This document shows, piece after piece, positions 10,349 to 20,574 of a stretch of 64,000 nt of DNA (position 1 is the stretch's first letter; each line of letters opens with the position of its first letter). Origin of the DNA: Pseudomonas sp. PDM05 (GTDB lineage Bacteria; Pseudomonadota; Gammaproteobacteria; Pseudomonadales; Pseudomonadaceae); NCBI RefSeq assembly GCF_014851685.1, contig NZ_JACVAC010000002.1, forward strand, positions 516,564 through 580,563, given 5' to 3'. The translations under genes and the position numbers were made by a program. The notes beneath the pieces are model-generated. The model made no database searches. It was given only the letters and a program-made list of their open reading frames with translations, and was not told the origin of the DNA.

Positions 10349-10423
10349 AGGGGCGTCGCCAAGCGGTAAGGCAGCAGGTTTTGATCCTGCCATGCGTTGG
10401 TTCGAATCCAGCCGCCCCTGCCA
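10349..10423 (+). tRNA. tRNA-Gln (TTG anticodon)
   Basis: The 75-base sequence folds into a cloverleaf. The acceptor arm AGGGGCG pairs with CGCCCCT, the anticodon stem GCAGG pairs with CCTGC around a 7-base loop with anticodon TTG at 10381-10383, the T loop is TTCGAAT, and the 3' CCA is encoded. It lies between ispE and prs, as in P. aeruginosa. Confidence 0.97.
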
Positions 10424-10469
10424 TTTTCTAATACTCATCCAGGTTACCCTCAGCCTCTAGGTACTGCGC

Positions 10470-11411
10470 GTGTCCAAGATGATGGTCTTTACGGGGAACG
10501 CCAACCCCGATCTGGCTCGACGTGTCGTACGTCAGCTGCATATCCCTCTCGGTGACATCTCTGTCGGTAAGTTCTCCGACGGTGAAATTACAGCCGAGAT
10601 CAATGAAAACGTCCGCGGTAAAGACGTCTTCATTATTCAGCCGACTTGCGCTCCGACCAACGATAACCTGATGGAACTCGTCGTGATGGCTGATGCCTTC
10701 CGCCGCTCCTCAGCGACTCGAATCACAGCTGTAATCCCTTACTTTGGTTATGCCCGTCAGGATCGCCGTCCGCGCTCCGCACGTGTGGCCATCAGCGCGA
10801 AAGTCGTCGCTGACATGCTGACCGTGGTAGGTATCGACCGTGTTCTCACGGTTGACCTGCACGCTGACCAAATCCAGGGGTTCTTCGATATTCCGGTAGA
10901 TAACATCTACGGCTCCCCAGTCCTGGTGGATGACATCGAAGACCAGCGCTTTGAAAACCTGATGATCGTATCCCCGGACATTGGTGGCGTCGTGCGTGCA
11001 CGGGCTGTTGCCAAATCCTTGGGCGTGGACCTCGGGATCATCGACAAACGCCGTGAAAAAGCCAATCACTCTGAAGTGATGCATATCATCGGTGATGTCG
11101 AAGGGCGTACCTGTATTCTGGTTGATGACATGGTCGACACCGCCGGCACCCTGTGCCACGCGGCGAAAGCCTTGAAAGAGCACGGTGCCGCAAAAGTCTT
11201 CGCCTACTGCACACACCCTGTGCTGTCGGGCCGAGCGATCGAGAACATCGAGAACTCCATGCTGGACGAACTGGTGGTGACCAACACCATCCCGTTGTCC
11301 GCTGCAGCTCAAGCCTGTTCGCGTATCCGCCAACTGGATATTGCACCGGTAGTTGCCGAAGCGGTTCGCCGCATCAGCAATGAAGAATCGATCAGCGCGA
11401 TGTTCCGTTAA
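10470..11411 (+). CDS. prs: Ribose-phosphate pyrophosphokinase
   Basis: Prs makes PRPP from ribose-5-phosphate and ATP for nucleotide, histidine and tryptophan synthesis. The 313 residues carry the [13 protein letters not shown]-binding segment, the divalent-metal signature [12 protein letters not shown] and the PRPP-binding loop [12 protein letters not shown]. The start is a GTG (10470) that gives the usual [16 protein letters not shown] beginning. A strong intrinsic terminator follows. Confidence 0.97.
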   Translation: MSKMMVFTGNANPDLARRVVRQLHIPLGDISVGKFSDGEITAEINENVRGKDVFIIQPTCAPTNDNLMELVVMADAFRRSSATRITAVIPYFGYARQDRRPRSARVAISAKVVADMLTVVGIDRVLTVDLHADQIQGFFDIPVDNIYGSPVLVDDIEDQRFENLMIVSPDIGGVVRARAVAKSLGVDLGIIDKRREKANHSEVMHIIGDVEGRTCILVDDMVDTAGTLCHAAKALKEHGAAKVFAYCTHPVLSGRAIENIENSMLDELVVTNTIPLSAAAQACSRIRQLDIAPVVAEAVRRISNEESISAMFR

Positions 11412-11447
11412 GGGTCATACCTTCGGATCATTTCACTGACGAAAAGC

Positions 11448-11484
11448 GCCCCGCCCCGGCATTCTGTCGGGGCGGGGCTTTTTT
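11448..11484 (+). terminator. Intrinsic terminator after prs
   Basis: An 11-bp GC stem (GCCCCGCCCCG paired with CGGGGCGGGGC) with a 9-base loop is followed by six T residues, 36 bases after the prs stop. Confidence 0.92.
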
Positions 11485-11548
11485 GCCCATATCGAGAACG
11501 GCGCTGGTCGCAAACGCCACTCGATGATGGCTATTTTGGAGATACAAA

Positions 11549-12139
11549 ATGACTGACTTTACTCTGAACGCTCAAGCGCGTACTGACCTGGGGAAAGGTG
11601 CGAGCCGCCGCCTGCGTCACGCCGCCAACGTCCCAGCCGTTGTATACGGTGGTAACAAGCCTGCTGAATCCGTGACCATCCTGGCCAAGGAAATCGCCAA
11701 GCTGTTCGAAAACGAAGCTGCCTACAGCCACGTTATCGAGCTGAACGTCGACGGCGCCAAGCAGAACGTCATCGTTAAAGCGATGCAGCGTCACCCGTCC
11801 AAGCAGTTCATCATGCACGCTGACTTCGTTCGCGTCGTAGCTGGCCAGAAACTGACCGCTGTCGTGCCTGTGCACTTCGTCGGCGAAGAAGCTCCGGTCA
11901 AGAAAGGCGGCGAGATTTCTCACGTTGTGAACGAAATCGAAGTGACCTGCCTGCCGAAAGACCTGCCTGAGTTCATCGAAGTCGACCTGTCGACCGCTGA
12001 AGTTGGCGCCATCATCCACCTGTCCGACCTCAAGGCCCCTAAAGGCGTTGAGTTTGTTGCACTGGCTCACGGTGATGACAAAGCTGTTGCAAACGTACAC
12101 GCTCCACGCGTTGCTCCAGAAGCAGACGCTGCAGAGTAA
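11549..12139 (+). CDS. rplY: 50S ribosomal protein L25 (CTC form)
   Basis: L25 binds 5S rRNA in the large subunit. At 196 residues this is the longer CTC-type protein, with the N-terminal L25 RNA-binding domain ([24 protein letters not shown]) followed by a beta-rich C-terminal domain. A good ribosome-binding site (TTTTGGAG) precedes the ATG. It is followed by pth across 167 bases, the conserved prs-rplY-pth-ychF order. Confidence 0.97.
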   Translation: MTDFTLNAQARTDLGKGASRRLRHAANVPAVVYGGNKPAESVTILAKEIAKLFENEAAYSHVIELNVDGAKQNVIVKAMQRHPSKQFIMHADFVRVVAGQKLTAVVPVHFVGEEAPVKKGGEISHVVNEIEVTCLPKDLPEFIEVDLSTAEVGAIIHLSDLKAPKGVEFVALAHGDDKAVANVHAPRVAPEADAAE

Positions 12140-12306
12140 ATCACTCTGTAACGTCGGAGCTTGAGGAAACATCGCGGACCGAAACGTAGCGAGAAAGCGG
12201 GCGATAACGCGACGTTTACTCTTGAGTAAATGAGCTACTGTTGTCCACTTTCGCCGCACCTTGGTTTGGCGATGTTATCCACAACTCCAAAGGAAGGGCC
12301 CCTGTC

Positions 12307-12891
12307 GTGACTGCCATTAAACTGATCGTTGGCCTGGGAAATCCAGGCGCCGAATACGAACAGACCCGGCATAACGCGGGGGCCCTTTTTGTTGAGCGCA
12401 TCGCCCACGCGCAAGGTGTGAACCTTGTGGCCGATCGCAAGTATTTTGGCCTGACCGGGCGCTTCTCGCACCAGGGTCAGGATGTTCGTCTGCTGATTCC
12501 CACCACCTACATGAACCGTAGCGGCCAAGCCGTGGCGGCGCTTGCGAACTTCTTCCGGATCAAACCCGAAGAAATCCTGGTGGCCCATGACGAACTGGAC
12601 CTGCCACCCGGTGTTGCCAAGCTCAAGCTCGGCGGTGGGCATGGCGGGCACAATGGCCTGCGCGACATCATCGCGCAGCTGGGCAATCAGAATAATTTCT
12701 ACCGTCTGCGGCTCGGCATTGGCCACCCAGGCGTTGCCAGTATGGTTTCAAATTTCGTCCTGGGTCGTGCGCCACGCGCCGAACAGGAAAAACTCGATGC
12801 CAGCATCGACTTTGCCCTCGGCGTGCTGCCGGATATCTTCGCCGGTGAATGGAACCGCGCGATGAAAAACCTGCACAGCCAGAAGGCCTGA
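12307..12891 (+). CDS. pth: Peptidyl-tRNA hydrolase
   Basis: Pth recycles peptidyl-tRNAs released prematurely from ribosomes. The GTG at 12307 gives a 194-residue protein beginning [13 protein letters not shown], the family start; AAAGGAAGG lies upstream. The catalytic histidine is in TRHNAG, with Asn10 in GNPG and the aspartate in HDELDLPP. The reading frame is open to 12241, but the extra N-terminal residues do not resemble the family. Confidence 0.96.
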   Translation: MTAIKLIVGLGNPGAEYEQTRHNAGALFVERIAHAQGVNLVADRKYFGLTGRFSHQGQDVRLLIPTTYMNRSGQAVAALANFFRIKPEEILVAHDELDLPPGVAKLKLGGGHGGHNGLRDIIAQLGNQNNFYRLRLGIGHPGVASMVSNFVLGRAPRAEQEKLDASIDFALGVLPDIFAGEWNRAMKNLHSQKA

Positions 12892-12914
12892 CTCTTTATC
12901 CGAGGGGAAACACC

Positions 12915-14015
<1,101 letters not shown>

Positions 14016-14036
14016 GTTTCACGCTGCAGATAAAAA

Positions 14037-14061
14037 GCCGATGCAATGCATCGGCTTTTTT
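14037..14061 (+). terminator. Intrinsic terminator after ychF
   Basis: GCCGATGC and GCATCGGC form an 8-bp stem with a 3-base loop, followed by six T residues, 21 bases after the ychF stop. It marks the left edge of the type III island. The following 225 bases up to 14286 are AT-rich, and no gene or clear promoter is seen in them. Confidence 0.9.
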
Positions 14062-14286
14062 GTACCTACCTGATTGTCATAGATAAACAAATTTAAGATT
14101 AATCTTACATATACAGTTCGCATCAAAACCACACAACCACCATAGGCCCTCCGTTTATCCTACAACACTTTAGCTGCTTACCCCTTTCAACCCTACCTCC
14201 CACCCTGATAAGTTTCGACCTGCTGGCGAGGCTAACAGGTCGTTCGCCCAGCCATAAAGCAATAGCGTTGGCGGAGCCTCTTTACG

Positions 14287-15201
14287 ATGTCGGTCTTTAT
14301 TCACAAGCACAATGAAGTAGATCCCCTCTTTATTGCAGGCTCGGAAATTGAAAGCACCCTCAATACGACCGCAACACTTAATATAGACATCCTATTACTA
14401 GGAGAAACCGGCACCGGCAAAGATACCTTGGCGCAACGGGTACATCGTTTGTCTGGCCGCCGTGGAAACCTGGTCGCCGTTAACTGTGCAGCCATCCCGG
14501 AAACTCTCGCCGAAGGCCAATTATTCGGGGTCAATAGTGGCGCCTATACCGGTGCAGTGCAGTCGAGGGCAGGCTTTATCGAAGCCGCACACCTGGGTAC
14601 GTTGTACCTGGATGAAATCGACAGCATGCCGCTGCCCCTGCAGGCCAAACTGCTTCGAGTCTTGGAGTCGCGCGGTGTCGAGCGCTTGGGGTCGACCCGG
14701 TTCATCCCAGTGGACATGCGCGTCATCGCGTCCGCTCAGCAATCGCTGCATGACATGGTCGAACAAGGCACCTTTCGACGTGATCTTTACTTTCGCCTGA
14801 ATGTCGTGAGCATCAACCTTGTGCCACTGCGTAACCGGCAAGAGCAAATCATTCCGCTGTTTATGGATATGGTGCGACAAGAAGCGCAATACTTCGACTG
14901 CCCCGCGCCTACACCAACCGATACGTTACTCCAACAATTGCTCTGCCACCGCTGGCTGGGTAATGTCCGCGAATTACGTTCGGCAGCCAAACGCTTTGTG
15001 TTGGGCATGCGGCCCCTCGATTCGCCGGTAAAAGATGCTCGGTTCATGCCGTTGAAAGAGCGCCTGCAGCAAATCGAAAAGTCATTGATCGAGGAGTCGT
15101 TGAAACGTCATGCGGACTGCGTGGAGCGTGTCGCCGCAGAACTGGGCGTTGCCAAGCGAACGCTGTATTACCGTTTGAAGCATTTGAACATATTGACCTA
15201 G
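14287..15201 (+). CDS. hrpS: HrpS/HrpR-like sigma-54-dependent activator of type III secretion
   Basis: This 304-residue enhancer-binding protein consists of an AAA+ domain and a Fis-type helix-turn-helix, with no receiver or sensory N-terminal domain, as in P. syringae HrpR and HrpS. Motifs are Walker A GETGTGKD (39-46), the sigma-54 contact loop GAYTGA (85-90, Tyr in place of the common Phe), Walker B LYLDEID (106-112), RRDLYFRLN, and the C-terminal HTH GVAKRTLYYRLKHL. Only one such gene is present, whereas P. syringae uses an HrpR-HrpS pair. Its expected target is the -24/-12 promoter of rspL at 31123-31138. It reads away from ychF and is followed by an hrp box. Confidence 0.93.
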   Translation: MSVFIHKHNEVDPLFIAGSEIESTLNTTATLNIDILLLGETGTGKDTLAQRVHRLSGRRGNLVAVNCAAIPETLAEGQLFGVNSGAYTGAVQSRAGFIEAAHLGTLYLDEIDSMPLPLQAKLLRVLESRGVERLGSTRFIPVDMRVIASAQQSLHDMVEQGTFRRDLYFRLNVVSINLVPLRNRQEQIIPLFMDMVRQEAQYFDCPAPTPTDTLLQQLLCHRWLGNVRELRSAAKRFVLGMRPLDSPVKDARFMPLKERLQQIEKSLIEESLKRHADCVERVAAELGVAKRTLYYRLKHLNILT

Positions 15202-15268
15202 GCATCCACCTAAACTCGACGAAAACATCTTTAGAAACACTTCAGAAATACTTTAGAAATATAATTCT

Positions 15269-15297
15269 GGAACGTTTTCTACCTCTTCTGCCACTCA
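15269..15297 (+). promoter_or_regulatory. hrp box (RspL/HrpL-dependent promoter) of the first type III operon
   Basis: GGAACG and CCACTCA are separated by 16 bases, matching the HrpL consensus GGAACC-N15/16-CCACNNA. The site lies 85 bases upstream of the first gene of the operon that carries rspB, rscJ, rspD and rspE. Confidence 0.88.
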
Positions 15298-15382
15298 ATT
15301 GACGAGCCTAGGCTCTGAAGATTTTAGGCATGCTATATGTCTATTATTTAGGCACTGACTATATTGAAATCAGGTGATTAAT

Positions 15383-15616
15383 ATGGCTATTGACACTATT
15401 ACCGGATACAACAGTAATAATATTTACACAAACGGATACGGAAGCGGAAACGATATCACCGGCGCATTCGGCGAGATAGACAACGACACCTTCACGGCGC
15501 TTCAACTACAAAATCAGCGCCGGAAAAATGGGCAGAACCACTACCAAACCGTAGAAGGCATGAAGGTCGACTTCAACAACAAACTTATGCAGCAGATTGG
15601 CCAATCAAAGGGTTAA
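15383..15616 (+). CDS. Small protein in the HrpA pilin position of the type III cluster
   Basis: This 77-residue, Asn/Gly/Tyr-rich polar protein has no signal peptide. It is the first gene after an hrp box and directly precedes rspB, the position held in P. syringae by hrpA, the type III pilus subunit. Small size, lack of Cys and a predicted helical C-terminal half fit a pilin, but recognisable sequence similarity to HrpA is not evident to me. Around residues 33-41 it contains IDNDTFTAL, which resembles LDSETFAAL in RspF. The ATG at 15383 is preferred to the GTG at 15374 because AGGTGA lies at correct spacing. No harpin gene (hrpZ) follows it. Confidence 0.6.
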   Translation: MAIDTITGYNSNNIYTNGYGSGNDITGAFGEIDNDTFTALQLQNQRRKNGQNHYQTVEGMKVDFNNKLMQQIGQSKG

Positions 15617-15688
15617 GCATCAAACGACTTGTCTCCTCAGTTCATTGATGGAGGAGGCAAGTCCCCACCGATACACTTGGAGTGTCAA

Positions 15689-16051
15689 ATGCTTTCGAAA
15701 ACCGAGTGGGTCTCACAGCCTCAAACGCTTGTACAAAGAAACGACATGACAACGCCTGCCGACTCCACGCTCGACAGCCATTTTTTTGCCTCCGCGTTGA
15801 TGAGCGATAGCAGTCCAAAGCCCTCGGCTCCGGCCATTGGCGCTCACTATCTGGCGGAGCAATCCACTGCCCTCAAGAGCAAGTCAGACCTGGTATCCAG
15901 AGGGTTGAAAGACTTCGCCAGCGGCAAGCACTCCCTAAAGGCAATGCAAGTGCCCCTGGCGTTGGTTGAAAGCAAGGAACTCCTGTCAGTTTCAGTGAAA
16001 GTCATCAAACACAGTATTGCAATGGTGGAAAAAACCACCAATCTGCAATAG
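15689..16051 (+). CDS. rspB: Type III secretion inner-rod protein RspB (HrpB/SctI)
   Basis: At 120 residues it matches the length of P. syringae HrpB, the inner-rod/adaptor protein SctI at the base of the secretion needle or pilus. The sequence is polar and Ser/Lys-rich with a helical C-terminus (SVSVKVIKHSIAMVEKTTNLQ without the last residue), as in inner-rod proteins. The start at 15689 has GGAG 7 bases upstream; the frame opens earlier at 15629. It lies immediately upstream of rscJ, the conserved hrpB-hrcJ order. The assignment depends mainly on position and length. Confidence 0.78.
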   Translation: MLSKTEWVSQPQTLVQRNDMTTPADSTLDSHFFASALMSDSSPKPSAPAIGAHYLAEQSTALKSKSDLVSRGLKDFASGKHSLKAMQVPLALVESKELLSVSVKVIKHSIAMVEKTTNLQ

Positions 16052-16058
16052 GAAACCT

Positions 16059-16853
16059 ATGCGCAGCCGTCTCATCACTTGTTTACTGTTAACACTGGCA
16101 CTCCTCCTTGCCGGCTGTGGTGAACGCATCGAACTTCACCGCCAACTGTCCGAGCAGGAAGCCAACGATGTCATTGCCGAGCTGGCGGATAAACAAATCC
16201 GCGCCCAAAAGACATTGGAAAAGGACGGTGTGGTCGTTCGGGTGAAAACCAGCGACATCGCCCGCGCGGTGCGCACGCTGGAGGCCGCGGGGCTGCCCAG
16301 AACCGCGCGTTCCACGCTGGGAGAGATTTTCCGCAAGGAGGGTGTCATCTCCACCCCCCTGGAGGAACGGGCCCGTTACATCTACGCGTTATCACAGGAA
16401 CTGGAGGCCACGTTATCCAACATCGACGGGGTCATCGTCGCGAGGGTGCATGTCGTGTTACCCGAACGCGTGGCCCCGGGCGAACCCGTTCAACCTGCAT
16501 CGGCCTCGGTCTTTATCAAGCATGACCCGCGCCTGGACCCCGACAACATCAGACCACGTGTGCGCAGAATGGTCGCCAGCAGCATCCCAGGCATGACGAC
16601 CACGGTGGACAACCCAGAAAAGCTCACCGTCACCTTCGTACCTGCAACCGCCTATGTCGAACAGGAACGCCTGACCTATTTCGGGGCTTTCTTGGTACCC
16701 GAGAAAGATCTGACGTTTTGGCAGACAGCGCTGGCAGCACTGCTGATTGCGTTGGCGCTATCGGCCGCAGGGTTGGCATTCTGGCTTCGGAAAAAACTAA
16801 GCCCGCAAATGGCACAGGTCAATGACCCACCAAGCACCGCACTCCATGAATGA
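16059..16853 (+). CDS. rscJ: Type III secretion inner-membrane ring lipoprotein RscJ (HrcJ/SctJ)
   Basis: SctJ forms the inner ring of the secretion basal body. The 264 residues begin with a lipoprotein signal (LLLAGC, Cys20), followed by the two ring-building motifs seen in YscJ/PrgK: EQEANDVIAELADK with VRVKTSDIARAV, then GVIVARVHVVLPER. A C-terminal membrane segment (about residues 222-242, ALAALLIALALSAAGLAFW) ends in a basic tail. The ATG is 7 bases after the rspB stop; the C-terminus overlaps rspD by 8 bases. Confidence 0.95.
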   Translation: MRSRLITCLLLTLALLLAGCGERIELHRQLSEQEANDVIAELADKQIRAQKTLEKDGVVVRVKTSDIARAVRTLEAAGLPRTARSTLGEIFRKEGVISTPLEERARYIYALSQELEATLSNIDGVIVARVHVVLPERVAPGEPVQPASASVFIKHDPRLDPDNIRPRVRRMVASSIPGMTTTVDNPEKLTVTFVPATAYVEQERLTYFGAFLVPEKDLTFWQTALAALLIALALSAAGLAFWLRKKLSPQMAQVNDPPSTALHE

Positions 16854-17418
16854 GCTGTACCAATGGGCACGCTGGTGGACATCTCCCTGGAGCCATTCGC
16901 AACAGGACTGGTGGCCCTTCGACTTGGACTCACCTGCCGCCAAGACACTGTGCCGAAGCCGGCATGAACGCATAGGTGTCGCACTGGGCATTACCCCGTG
17001 CCTGCCGATTCACCCCTCCCCAGCCCTGTTGCACTTGGTGCTGGCACCGACCGCGCAACGGGAACTGATGCTGGCGCTGGTCGAGGGCATTTACCATCCA
17101 CAGCACGACAGCGCCTTGAGCACGGATCAACGCGAATGGTGCGCGCGTCTGTCCATGGCGCTCCCCCCCGCGTCCCACAAACCCAGCGTCGACCCTCTGT
17201 ATTACCTGCGTAGCTGGGTTGACCCTGCCATCTGGCAGCGCCTGCGGCTCAGCTTCTCCCGCCAGCGGGTGCAACTACTCGAGAGCGCACTTCAGATACC
17301 AGCCGCCAGCAAGCTCGACACTGTCTGGCAAGCCGTGATCTGGCGTGCCAGCGCCCTGGCCAACAATGTCACCCTACCCGCGGAGAACCTCAATCATGCT
17401 CTGCCGACGCAAGATTGA
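16846..17418 (+). CDS. rspD: Type III secretion protein RspD (HrpD/SctK family)
   Basis: The 190-residue product sits between rscJ and rspE, exactly where P. syringae has hrpD. HrpD belongs to the SctK family, whose members join SctQ and SctL in the cytoplasmic sorting platform. The sequence is Trp- and Leu-rich with a typical HPSPALLHLVL and LRSWVDPAIWQRL, and has no signal peptide. The start could be ATG 16846, used here because it overlaps the rscJ stop, or ATG 16822, which would add 8 residues. The frame overlaps rspE by 23 bases. Confidence 0.82.
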   Translation: MNELYQWARWWTSPWSHSQQDWWPFDLDSPAAKTLCRSRHERIGVALGITPCLPIHPSPALLHLVLAPTAQRELMLALVEGIYHPQHDSALSTDQREWCARLSMALPPASHKPSVDPLYYLRSWVDPAIWQRLRLSFSRQRVQLLESALQIPAASKLDTVWQAVIWRASALANNVTLPAENLNHALPTQD

Positions 17419-17986
17419 ATTATTGACGTCTTCTGCCAGCCTGTCACAGCCCGTGATCTCAAGGGAACTGCTCGCCGACAACCAGCGCGCAGAACATGTG
17501 CTCGACAACGCCCAGGCGCAGGCCGAGACGCTGCTGCAGCAGGCGCAAGAGCAGAGCGCGCAAATACTCAAGCAGGCGCACGAAGAGTTCTGGCAGCGTG
17601 CCAACCACCAACTGCAGCGGTGGGAAGCCGAACGACAGACAATCGGCGACCAGTGTGAAAGATTCGCCACTACCATCACCCAACAGGCGCTAAGCAGCTT
17701 GCTGGAGATGACCCCTCCCGCTGAGCGCATCAGTGCCTTGCTCAACAAGTTGCTGGACCCACTGATCCCCCGCCCCAACGCCGCGCTGGCCTGCCATCCC
17801 GCCGATCAAGCACACGTGGAGCAGTGGCTGCATATCAACACCGAGGTGCGCTGGAGCCTGCGTCTGGACGACGCCCTCCCGCCCCAGACACTCATCCTGG
17901 AAACTGAAGAAGGCAGTTTCCACGTTGAATGGCAGCGCGCCGTCGAGAGCTTGTTTCTGCTGGACCCGCAGCCGCCGCGCAAGTAG
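17396..17986 (+). CDS. rspE: Type III secretion stator protein RspE (HrpE/SctL)
   Basis: SctL links the ATPase to the sorting platform and resembles FliH and the F-type ATPase stator. The 196 residues include a long coiled coil rich in Gln, Glu and Ala (about residues 25-80, NAQAQAETLLQQAQEQSAQI) and a globular C-terminal part. Its position after rspD matches the hrpD-hrpE order. The ATG at 17396 overlaps the rspD stop; the earlier opening of the frame at 17345 reads shadow sequence. It is the last gene of the operon headed by the hrp box at 15269. Confidence 0.88.
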   Translation: MLCRRKIELLTSSASLSQPVISRELLADNQRAEHVLDNAQAQAETLLQQAQEQSAQILKQAHEEFWQRANHQLQRWEAERQTIGDQCERFATTITQQALSSLLEMTPPAERISALLNKLLDPLIPRPNAALACHPADQAHVEQWLHINTEVRWSLRLDDALPPQTLILETEEGSFHVEWQRAVESLFLLDPQPPRK

Positions 17987-18033
17987 GAAATATCCAGAAA
18001 TGCCCGGACATTGCCACTGCATGATCGGCGCCT

Positions 18034-18061
18034 GGAACCGTTACCAAATTTGAACCACACA
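18034..18061 (+). promoter_or_regulatory. hrp box upstream of rspF-rscC-rspT
   Basis: GGAACC and CCACACA are separated by 15 bases, a full match to the hrp-box consensus. It lies 28 bases upstream of the rspF ATG and corresponds to the P. syringae hrpC-operon promoter. Confidence 0.93.
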
Positions 18062-18089
18062 CAGGGGCACGTCACTGGAGGATGCCCCT

Positions 18090-18326
18090 ATGAACTTTGA
18101 TTACCGGCAGCACCAACAGCAGTACCGAAAGCTGGACACCGTCACAAAACAAATGGATCAGATGAGAAAAACGCCCTACGAGGAACTGGATAGCGAAACA
18201 TTCGCGGCGTTGTTGAATCAGACGCTGGACACAAAGATGAGTGCGAACCAGCTTCTGACTACCACTCAGGCCCTGACCAACTACCGGGCCGATCAGGGAA
18301 AAATCGTCTTCGATGGTATTCCCTGA
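18090..18326 (+). CDS. rspF: Type III secretion protein RspF (HrpF-like)
   Basis: This 78-residue, highly polar, Gln-rich and mostly helical protein opens the operon with the secretin gene, as hrpF does in P. syringae, where HrpF is a small protein required for type III secretion. CTGGAGG provides a strong ribosome-binding site. The segment ELDSETFAAL (residues 32-41) resembles IDNDTFTAL of the pilin-position protein at 15383. The gene that should follow, hrpG, is absent: only 112 noncoding bases separate rspF from rscC. Confidence 0.78.
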   Translation: MNFDYRQHQQQYRKLDTVTKQMDQMRKTPYEELDSETFAALLNQTLDTKMSANQLLTTTQALTNYRADQGKIVFDGIP

Positions 18327-18438
18327 GTATGGTTGAGTACAGGACGTGGGCACTCGCGAATCGAGGCCCCCCCTACCAACACGCTGCAGTCCTCGTCCTC
18401 CCCGCAACCTCCGCTTCCGCCAAATTCAGAGACTTCCC

Positions 18439-20574
18439 ATGAATAACAAGACTGACAAGCCTGACTGCTTGCGCAACGTTTCGCCCAATCACACGCAAAA
18501 ACGTCGCTGTTGGCCCGGTCTGATCGTACTGCCTTGGCTGCTGAGCGCTTCACACAGCAGCTTCGCTGCCATCCCTCCCGAATGGAAAAACACGGCCTAC
18601 GCCTACGAGGCCGAGCACAAACCGCTGCGCGAGGTACTCGAAGACTTCGCACAGACCTTTGGTACCCAACTGCAAGTCGAAGGCCTGCTGGAAGGCATCG
18701 TCAACGGCAAGATACGCGCAAACACCCCACAATCGATGCTCGACAGGCTGGGCGTGGAACACCGCTTCCAGTGGTATCTGTACAACAACACGCTCTATAT
18801 CAGCACCTTGGACCAGCAAGAGTCGACGCGACTGGAGGTTTCCTCCGAGACCATCGCCGATCTCAAGCAGGCACTGACTGATATAGGCTTGCTCGACAGC
18901 CGGTTCGGTTGGGGCGAGTTGCCCGAGGAAGGCGTCGTACTGGTTTCCGGCCCGCGGCGGTACATCGAGCAGATCAAGCAATTCAGCAGCCAGCGTCGCT
19001 CGCCGGACGAGAAGCAAAATGTGTTGAGCTACCCGTTGAAGTTCGCTAACGCGGCGGATCGTTTGGTGGATTATCGTGGAGAGAAGCTGAAAATCCCCGG
19101 GGTGGCCAGCATTTTGCGAGGGCTGCTGGAGCCACGTCCCTCGTCGGCTATCTCAGACATGAACTCACGTCCCGCGGCTACCCAGCCCTCCCCTTTGGTG
19201 CCGAATGTTCCGCGCCTGGGAAACCCGCTGCTAGGCCAGATGCTCGGCACCAACACCGGGCAACTGGAAACGGGCGCGACACTGACCCCACGCGCTCCTG
19301 CGAGCAGCAGCCGCATCCGCGTCGAAGCCGATGTGCGCAACAACGCTGTGCTGATCTACGACTTACCCGAGCGCCAGGTCATGTACCGCGAGTTGATCAC
19401 CCAACTCGACGTCGCACGCAAGCTGGTGGAAATCGATGCCATTATCCTCGACATCGAGCGCACGCAACTGCGTGAGTTCGGGGTCAACTGGGGCTTCCAG
19501 AACAGCCGCTTCAGCGCGGGCTTCACGAATTTCGCACCCGGCACCACTTCCCAGCTATCAATTGAAAACCGCGATCGCTTCTACGCCGACATCCGCGCGC
19601 TGGAGGCCAAGGGGCTGGCAACCATGGTCTCCAACCCTTCTGTACTGACTCTGGAAAACCAGCCTGCGGTCATCGACTTCAACCGCACCCAGTACCTCAC
19701 GCCCGGCCGCGACAACGTAACGATCATGCCGATCGTCGTTGGCACCAGCTTTCGTGTCATACCGCGGGTCATCACCAGCCGCGGCAGCCATCAAGTGCAT
19801 TTGGCGATCGATATCGAGGACGGTAATTTCGGTGCGCCCAATCCCGTGAACGGCAACCCCAATACCAGCCAGGGCAAGGTCAGCACCCAGGCGGTCATGG
19901 CGGAAAAACGCTCCTTGGTGGTCGGTGGCTTCCATGTCACCGAAAGCACAGACAAGCAAAACAAGGTCCCGCTGCTGGGGGATATTCCACTGCTGGGCAA
20001 GGCGCTGTTCTCCTCAACCGAACGGCAGAACAACCGGCGTGAACGCCTGTTCATCCTGACCCCACGGGTGATCGGCGACCAGTCCGACCCGTCGCGCTAC
20101 CTGCCGCAGGCCGACCAGGCAGAACTGCAGACCGCCCTTGCGCCGCTGGCCAGGCGCACGGCCCCTCACGCGCCGGTGATCAAGCGCAGCGACATTATCA
20201 ACACCATGGCGCGCCTGGTCAGTGGCGAAGTGCCCAAGACGTTCAAGGCGGCCCCCATGCCACTGAGCCTGAACACCTTGTGCGATACCCGAAAATTACT
20301 TGAGCTAAACACCGAACGCAGCCAGTGGTATGCCGGCCCGGAATACAACGTGGCCGTCGTGGTGCTGCGCAACACGTTCAACCGCAATGTGCGCATCGAT
20401 GAGAAGGAGTGCAGCAATTCGCACACCCTGGCCGTCAGCGTCTGGCCACGTGCGTGGCTCAAGCCGGGTGAAGAAGCCGAGGTGTTTATCGCCATGCGCC
20501 CGGTGGTCAAGGATGAACATCTCGGTGTACCTCGCCCCTCATTGATCAGCCCAGCCCAGAAGGCCAAACCATGA
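18439..20574 (+). CDS. rscC: Type III secretion secretin RscC (HrcC/SctC)
   Basis: The outer-membrane ring through which substrates pass. The 711 residues contain an N-terminal export signal (GLIVLPWLLSASHSSFAA, about residues 30-48), the N0 and N1 domains (LREVLEDFAQTFG and later VEIDAIILDIERTQLREFGVNWG), the secretin core with NPSVLTLENQPAV and the conserved PLLGDIPLLGKALFSS, and a C-terminal extension of about 150 residues. The ATG at 18439 was chosen because upstream residues are Arg/Pro-rich and unlike the family; its ribosome-binding site is weak. The stop overlaps rspT by 4 bases. Confidence 0.96.
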   Translation: MNNKTDKPDCLRNVSPNHTQKRRCWPGLIVLPWLLSASHSSFAAIPPEWKNTAYAYEAEHKPLREVLEDFAQTFGTQLQVEGLLEGIVNGKIRANTPQSMLDRLGVEHRFQWYLYNNTLYISTLDQQESTRLEVSSETIADLKQALTDIGLLDSRFGWGELPEEGVVLVSGPRRYIEQIKQFSSQRRSPDEKQNVLSYPLKFANAADRLVDYRGEKLKIPGVASILRGLLEPRPSSAISDMNSRPAATQPSPLVPNVPRLGNPLLGQMLGTNTGQLETGATLTPRAPASSSRIRVEADVRNNAVLIYDLPERQVMYRELITQLDVARKLVEIDAIILDIERTQLREFGVNWGFQNSRFSAGFTNFAPGTTSQLSIENRDRFYADIRALEAKGLATMVSNPSVLTLENQPAVIDFNRTQYLTPGRDNVTIMPIVVGTSFRVIPRVITSRGSHQVHLAIDIEDGNFGAPNPVNGNPNTSQGKVSTQAVMAEKRSLVVGGFHVTESTDKQNKVPLLGDIPLLGKALFSSTERQNNRRERLFILTPRVIGDQSDPSRYLPQADQAELQTALAPLARRTAPHAPVIKRSDIINTMARLVSGEVPKTFKAAPMPLSLNTLCDTRKLLELNTERSQWYAGPEYNVAVVVLRNTFNRNVRIDEKECSNSHTLAVSVWPRAWLKPGEEAEVFIAMRPVVKDEHLGVPRPSLISPAQKAKP

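Noticed and set aside
14062..14286. Attachment site or tRNA fragment at the left edge of the type III island
   Set aside because: No copy of the tRNA-Met 3' end or other direct repeat matching the right edge could be found by eye.
18327..18438. Remnant of hrpG between rspF and rscC
   Set aside because: Only 112 bases are available and the frames there read Arg/Pro-rich sequence without similarity I can recognise; absence is the simpler reading.
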